Assembly: GCA_910592005.1 (NCBI GenBank)
Contig: CAJVPP010003138.1
Span: 1-12,501, forward strand
DNA length: 12,501 nucleotides
Direction of reading: 5' to 3'
Origin: Funneliformis mosseae
Lineage: Eukaryota > Glomeromycota > Glomeromycetes > Glomerales > Glomeraceae
Below the pieces are notes generated by a model that worked only from the letters and a program-made list of their open reading frames with translations, had not been told where the DNA came from and did no database searches. Positions 8,598-12,501 of the stretch are shown one piece after another; the stretch's first letter is position 1, and every line of letters begins with the position of its first letter. A program made the translations under genes and the position numbers.

Positions 8598-8785
8598 TAT
8601 AGTTAAAGCTGGTTATAACGAATTTCTTTATAATGAACGCTGGATATAACGAACTCATAATTTTTAAATTTTAATAATAGTTCATTATAAAAAATGTAAT
8701 ACTTCATATAAAAAGCATAGTAATTTATATAATGAACCTTTTTTTTAACAGAATTGTCAGTTCGTTATAAAGAGCATTAACTATA
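8598..8785. mobile_element. MITE-like inverted-repeat element with TA ends
   Basis: The outer 26 bases at each end match as inverted repeats with three mismatches: ATATAGTTAA(A/T)GCT followed by TTATAACGAA. TA dinucleotides bound the core on both sides (8600-8601 and 8782-8783), which fits a TA target duplication. The element has no coding capacity. Its inside repeats the word WTATAAYGAAC at least six times (plus strand 8613, 8628, 8644 and 8727; minus strand about 8690 and 8770). Three of these are spaced 15 to 16 bases apart next to the left end, like subterminal transposase-binding sites. Size and TA flanks point to a nonautonomous Tc1/mariner/pogo-group element; this is a family-level inference. 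The retained ACGAA sites suggest it is younger than the decayed AT-rich DNA around it. Confidence 0.75.
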
Positions 8786-8924
8786 TACATTTATAGTAAA
8801 AGAAAAAAATTATCCCTTAGATTGTAGAAGTTTGTAAGCAAATTTGCCTGCTTATTTACTATAAATTCCCTTTTGATTTACTTTTATAAAAAATTAAAAA
8901 AATTTTTTTTTAAATTAATTTTAT

Positions 8925-9400
8925 TAATATGTATTATATTATAGTAAATTTTATTTTTTAATTAAATAATAAATAATTTACAGTTACTTATAAGCTAAAA
9001 ATTTGTAATTTTTAAAAAAATTATAAATTAATAAATTTCATTATTGACCTTTGACAATCTTATTAACATTTACTTTTAACAATATTAATTATAATGATTA
9101 TAACAAAATATTATAAAATTTATCATGAAGAATAACTTTAATTATTATACTTTTATAATTTACTAAGAAATTTTATAACCTTTATTAGTAGTAAAATGAT
9201 TCAATTAGTTCGCAAACATATAATTTTTTAAAAATTATTATAATAAATTTTTTAAAACTTAAATTTAAAAATTAAATCATTTAAAAAATATCTTATAAAC
9301 TTAAAATTTCTTCTAATAAAATTAATAAAATATATATTAAATTATGTTTTTATATAATTATTATATTATTAAAATTAATATTTAATATTTATTAAAAAAA
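8925..9400 (+). repeat. Left arm of large imperfect inverted repeat
   Basis: The reverse complement of this arm aligns to 9955-10395. The best blocks are 8983-9022 with 10304-10342, 9091-9122 with 10229-10259, and 9300-9341 with 10010-10050 (only a single 1-base gap over 42). Overall identity by eye is about 75 to 85 percent with short indels. This arm keeps more G and C than its partner. No open frame of note lies in it. Confidence 0.72.
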
Positions 9401-9954
9401 TAATACATTATTTTAAGTTTACAAATAAATTTTCTGCTAAACAATCTAAAGAATAAAACAAATATAATTGTCTTATATATTAAATAATAAAATATAAATT
9501 TAAATATTAATTTTAAAAAAAAATAATTTCTTTTTTAACTATAAAATATCTATCTTATTATTAGAAAATTTATTTAAATGCAATTCTTATAAAAGTTTTT
9601 ATTATAGTAAGATTAATACTTAAAAGTTCTATAAACTTAAAAGAGTATTCTTTCTTTTATAATTTTAAAGATATTTTAATAGTTTATTTTACATACTTAA
9701 TCACTATTTTAAAAAAAATTAATAAAATAATTTAATTAATAATAAATTTTAAATATAAATTAGTATAATATTTATTAATCAATTCTAGATAAAAATTAAA
9801 AATAATTAAATATTATATTTTATATATTTTTTTATTTATTATTAAAATTAATATTTAAATTAAAATTTATAATTGAATTATTTATAATTAAAATAAAAAT
9901 TTATTTATTATATAAAATTAATTTGTTCTATTATTATTAATTAAATTTTATGTA
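9401..9954. other. Centre of the large inverted repeat
   Basis: Almost pure A/T. An exact 18-base inverted match (9497-9514 with 9844-9861) shows that the symmetry continues inward with weaker similarity. The axis computed from the outer and inner anchors falls near 9662 and 9679, so the two anchor sets agree apart from indels. The middle (about 9545-9800) has no clear symmetry and may be the original spacer. No gene is seen. Confidence 0.5.
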
Positions 9955-10395
9955 ATTTTTTTTTAAAAAAAAAGTATTAATTTTAGTAATAATAATTATA
10001 TAAAATATATTTAATATATATTTTATTAATTTTATTAGAAAAATTTTAAGTAAATTAAAAAGTTTTTTAAATAATTTAATTTTAAAATTAAGTTTAAAAA
10101 ATTTATTATAATACATTTCTTTAAAATTTATATATTTATAAATTGATTAAATCACTTTATTACTAATAAAAGTTATAAAATTACTTAATAAATAATAAAA
10201 TTATAATAATTAAATTATTTTTCATAATAAATTTTATAATATTTTATTATAATTATTATTACTAAAAGTAAAATTTAAAAAGCTCGTTAAAAATTAATGA
10301 TAAAATTTTTTTAAAAATTACAAATTTTAACTTATAAGTAACTTTAGTTTTTTTAATATAATTAAAAATAAAAATTATTATAATACTAGAATATA
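9955..10395 (-). repeat. Right arm of large imperfect inverted repeat
   Basis: Partner of the left arm in inverted orientation. At most positions where the arms differ this one has A or T where the left arm has G or C (for example ACTAATAAAAG against ACTAATAAAGG, and TTCATAAT against TTCATGAT). That is the pattern expected from one-way C:G to T:A mutation. Symmetry fades beyond about 10395. Confidence 0.7.
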
Positions 10396-10500
10396 GAAAA
10401 TATTTTAAGTCTGAAATAATTTTAACTAAAAAATTGACACTGATATTACTTTATCTAGGATTTTATGCAATTATAAAAGCTAATTAACATTGACTCAACT

Positions 10501-10542
10501 ATTTATGATTAAATAATATAATTATATTATTTAGTCATAAAT
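10501..10542. repeat. 42-bp near-perfect palindrome
   Basis: ATTTATGATTAAATAATATAA on the left matches the reverse complement of the right half at 20 of 21 positions (TGATTAA against TGACTAA), with no loop. The halves carry the same TGAYTAAATAAT word that builds the tandem array just downstream, so palindrome and array are probably related. Confidence 0.85.
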
Positions 10543-10567
10543 GGCTTAGATTAAGTTATTTAGTAAT

Positions 10568-10727
10568 AAAATAATCTAAGTATAATTATATATAACTAAA
10601 TAATCTAGATATAAATAAATAATCTAAATATAACTAATAATCTAAATATGACTAAATAATCTAAATATAACTAAATAATCTGAAATTATTAATCTAATTA
10701 TAATTAAATAATCTAATTAAATAACCT
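10568..10727. repeat. Tandem array of an approximately 19-bp AAATAATCTAAATATAACT unit
   Basis: About eight degenerate copies in one orientation, with unit lengths from about 14 to 22 bases. The invariant core is AATCTA or AATCTG preceded by TAAAT. One unit has TATGACT, linking it to the palindrome upstream. No coding potential. Confidence 0.8.
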
Positions 10728-10827
10728 ATTTGTGATGAATTTTTATACCTATCTATTTTTCTTATTATATTTCTTGCTTTTGAAATCAAATTTCTTTTCT
10801 CATTTCCTATTTATCATTTGTAATTAT

Positions 10828-10871
10828 GTGATTAAATAATCTAATTATGACCATGATTAAATAACCTGAAT
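10828..10871. repeat. Detached copies of the array motif
   Basis: GTGATTAAATAATCTAATTA and CATGATTAAATAACCTGA repeat the array unit about 100 bases further on. The array's last unit (ATTAAATAACCTATTT, about 10717-10732) and this one share the ATTAAATAACCT ending. The roughly 100 bases between may therefore be an insertion or a longer repeat period. Confidence 0.6.
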
Positions 10872-11609
10872 GAACCTATTTTTATTAGTATTTATAAATA
10901 CTTTCTAATATAATTTATGTTGATTATATTCTATAGCTTTTTTATTATCAATTTAATACCTTCTTATTTATACTTATCTCTGCCTGTTTGAGAGCCAACT
11001 TTTATATTAGAAATGATGGCCTTTTGTGTCAATTTGAATGCTAGCTCTATGATGAGGATGTAGTACATTTAGTTACTTTTCAAAATATCAAAATAGTATA
11101 AAAAATATTATGTTAGGTAGCATAGTAAATTTGCATTTAATTTTCAGCTAACATTATGCTATAGTTCTAGCTAATCTTTTGAAAACATGATTTGAAAATC
11201 CAGCTTAAAAGTCATAATGATATCATGAAAATATTATGAAACTATCATAGAACTGATAGAAAATCAGAGTATTTCTATTTGTTCGCCAGTTTTAAGCCAC
11301 TTTGTATACTAGCTTAAATGTTAAATTATTATGTCTAAAGATCTGGCCAAAATCATGGAATAGTGTTAGCTAAAATTTTCATTAATTTTATTACGTCTTC
11401 AGTTCTGAATACTTTTCTATCATATTCTTGTAATTTTTATTTTATATATACATTATTTCCATTATGTGATCGATTAGGAATATACTAGTAATAATATATA
11501 TATGAAATAAAAATCACAATAAGTGGTAATATTTTTACTTATACAATATTGCTGGCTAGGTTTAATTCTGTTTCTGACCTCCTATTTAATACTAAGAGTA
11601 AAGCTGAAA
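10872..11609. other. Gene-free stretch, moderate AT content
   Basis: The composition is noticeably less extreme than the preceding 2.5 kb. No open frame that I can support; the longest protein-like one is a 34-codon minus-strand frame at 11068-10964. Recurrent words AGCTAACATTATG, GTTAGCTAAAATTTTCA and TAGGTAGCATAGTAA (about 11110-11180 and 11364-11382), some in opposite orientation, suggest old repeat remnants. Confidence 0.5.
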
Positions 11610-11854
11610 AAGATTTATCTTCTGGATATATATACAATTATTATATGTCTAAATTTATACTAATAATAGAGTAGTCAAATACTAATATTTTCGAAAAGCC
11701 TTCATATCATATTTGAATATATATCTAAAAAGGATAAATCTTACGTAAAGGTTATACAATATCTGAATACATATTTAAATCATATGTAATATAAGTCTTC
11801 TGCCAATATTTATATAATAGAATATGCAGAAGACTTATTTTTTAGATATATATC
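11610..11854. repeat. Cluster of inverted and direct copies of one repeat
   Basis: Three related words of about 25-30 bases are present: 11610-11634 (plus), 11714-11742 (minus) and 11829-11854 (plus). They share AAGAYTTAT, a short T-rich part and GATATATAT. The first two form inverted arms about 80 bases apart. The third overlaps the right arm of the hairpin at 11791-11838. The arrangement fits a decayed foldback or MITE-type element, possibly nested. Confidence 0.5.
11791..11838. repeat. Strong hairpin, 13-bp perfect arms
   Basis: ATAAGTCTTCTGC at 11791-11803 is the exact reverse complement of 11826-11838, with a 22-base AT-rich loop. The arms hold five G/C pairs, so this is well above chance for this composition. 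No T-run-dependent terminator role is implied, since this is eukaryotic DNA. Confidence 0.85.
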
Positions 11855-12501
11855 TGCTTGTCTTCCTTTTACAATTTGCTTACTAGTTTACTATATGTCT
11901 CTTTTTTTTGAAAGATGAAAAAATTAATTAAACATTTCTGAATTTTATAAAGTAATATAAACCTTTTCAAACTAATGATATGCATACTTCAACTATTTCT
12001 AACTAAACTGATTGCAGAACTCTCATCTGCTATGATAGCGTCTATTCTAATAAATATTTAAGTGACTCTAATAGTTATTCAAAGGAGACTGTCTCCTATT
12101 ACACAAATTTCCTGATTTATTAATCAATTAAAATTGTGAATTATATCACGTGATGCTTAATAAAAAATACTATTGATGTGAGTTATATAAATCAATAAAA
12201 TTATATTACAAATGCATAAATCATTAATAGTTAGATAAGATGCCTAATCTTATAAGATTTAAAAATTATTTAATTGACTTTATTTAAAGGTAGAGGATAT
12301 ATCAATCATTTTATATATAAATTGCGTGGCAAATTTTGTTGATCACATGTTATTTCAAAAACTCAGTTTGCATATCAACTTAATTATTACACCAGATGCA
12401 CTATATAAAAAACAAGTTTTGAAATAAGTTTACACTTCACACACTGACAAAAGCATATATAATATTATAACACGTAATTGGTATAACCTTATCATTCAAA
12501 A
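11855..12501. other. Gene-free right end
   Basis: I see no gene on either strand; stops are frequent in all frames. The only notable structure is the short GC-rich palindrome at 12083-12097. A CACGTG hexamer lies inside ATCACGTGAT at about 12146-12155, a possible basic helix-loop-helix site but unsupported by context. Confidence 0.5.
12083..12097. repeat. 15-bp perfect palindrome AGGAGAC-T-GTCTCCT
   Basis: Seven-base perfect arms with four G/C each and a single-base centre, in a region of about 70 percent AT. It could be two fused element ends or a protein-binding site; nothing nearby decides. Confidence 0.7.

Noticed and set aside
8030..10740. The extreme AT-rich block as an inserted organelle fragment
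   Set aside because: No rRNA, tRNA or organelle protein frame is visible, and the block is explained better by inverted repeats and decay.
10964..11068. 34-codon minus-strand frame beginning MYYILIIELAFKLTQKAIIS
   Set aside because: It looks mildly protein-like but is too short, with no neighbouring exons or recognisable motif.

Overview
This is AT-rich eukaryotic DNA, most likely from a fungus. The evidence is short introns with GT...AG ends and exact TACTAAT branch motifs, a protein-coding gene with long Ser/Thr-rich disorder, and very many poly(A)/poly(T) runs of 10 to 30 bases. The look is that of an early-diverging lineage such as the arbuscular mycorrhizal Glomeromycota, but that placement is an inference from composition and gene style, not from a sequence search.

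The only clearly intact gene is on the minus strand at 4500 to 2532. It has two coding exons split by a 118-base intron and encodes a 616-residue alpha/beta-hydrolase with a complete Ser-Asp-His triad, behind a disordered N-terminal half. A second TACTAAT/CAG acceptor lies 7 bases before the ATG, so a 5'-leader intron is likely. Positions 1 to 2531 are mostly homopolymer-rich noncoding DNA, with one very intron-like 54-base segment at 817 to 870 behind a short ATG-started reading frame.

From about 5458 to 7612 the plus strand carries coding-like reading frames broken by in-frame stops and frame changes. Many of the stops are one C-to-T or G-to-A change from Gln, Trp or Arg codons. I read this as one or more decayed genes whose family I cannot name.

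From about 7900 to 10740 the sequence becomes extremely AT-rich. It holds a roughly 180-bp TA-flanked inverted-repeat element (MITE-like, 8598 to 8785), then a very large imperfect inverted repeat (about 8925 to 10395) whose arms match over hundreds of bases. The arm differences look mainly like C:G to T:A transitions. Next come a 42-bp near-perfect palindrome (10501 to 10542) and a tandem array of an approximately 19-bp unit built on the same motif.

The last 1.7 kb is less AT-rich, has no supportable gene, and contains several inverted repeats, including a strong 13-bp-arm hairpin. Overall this is one conserved housekeeping-type enzyme gene beside a transposon-rich, mutationally decayed, gene-poor block. 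I saw no clear evidence of an undescribed multi-gene system.
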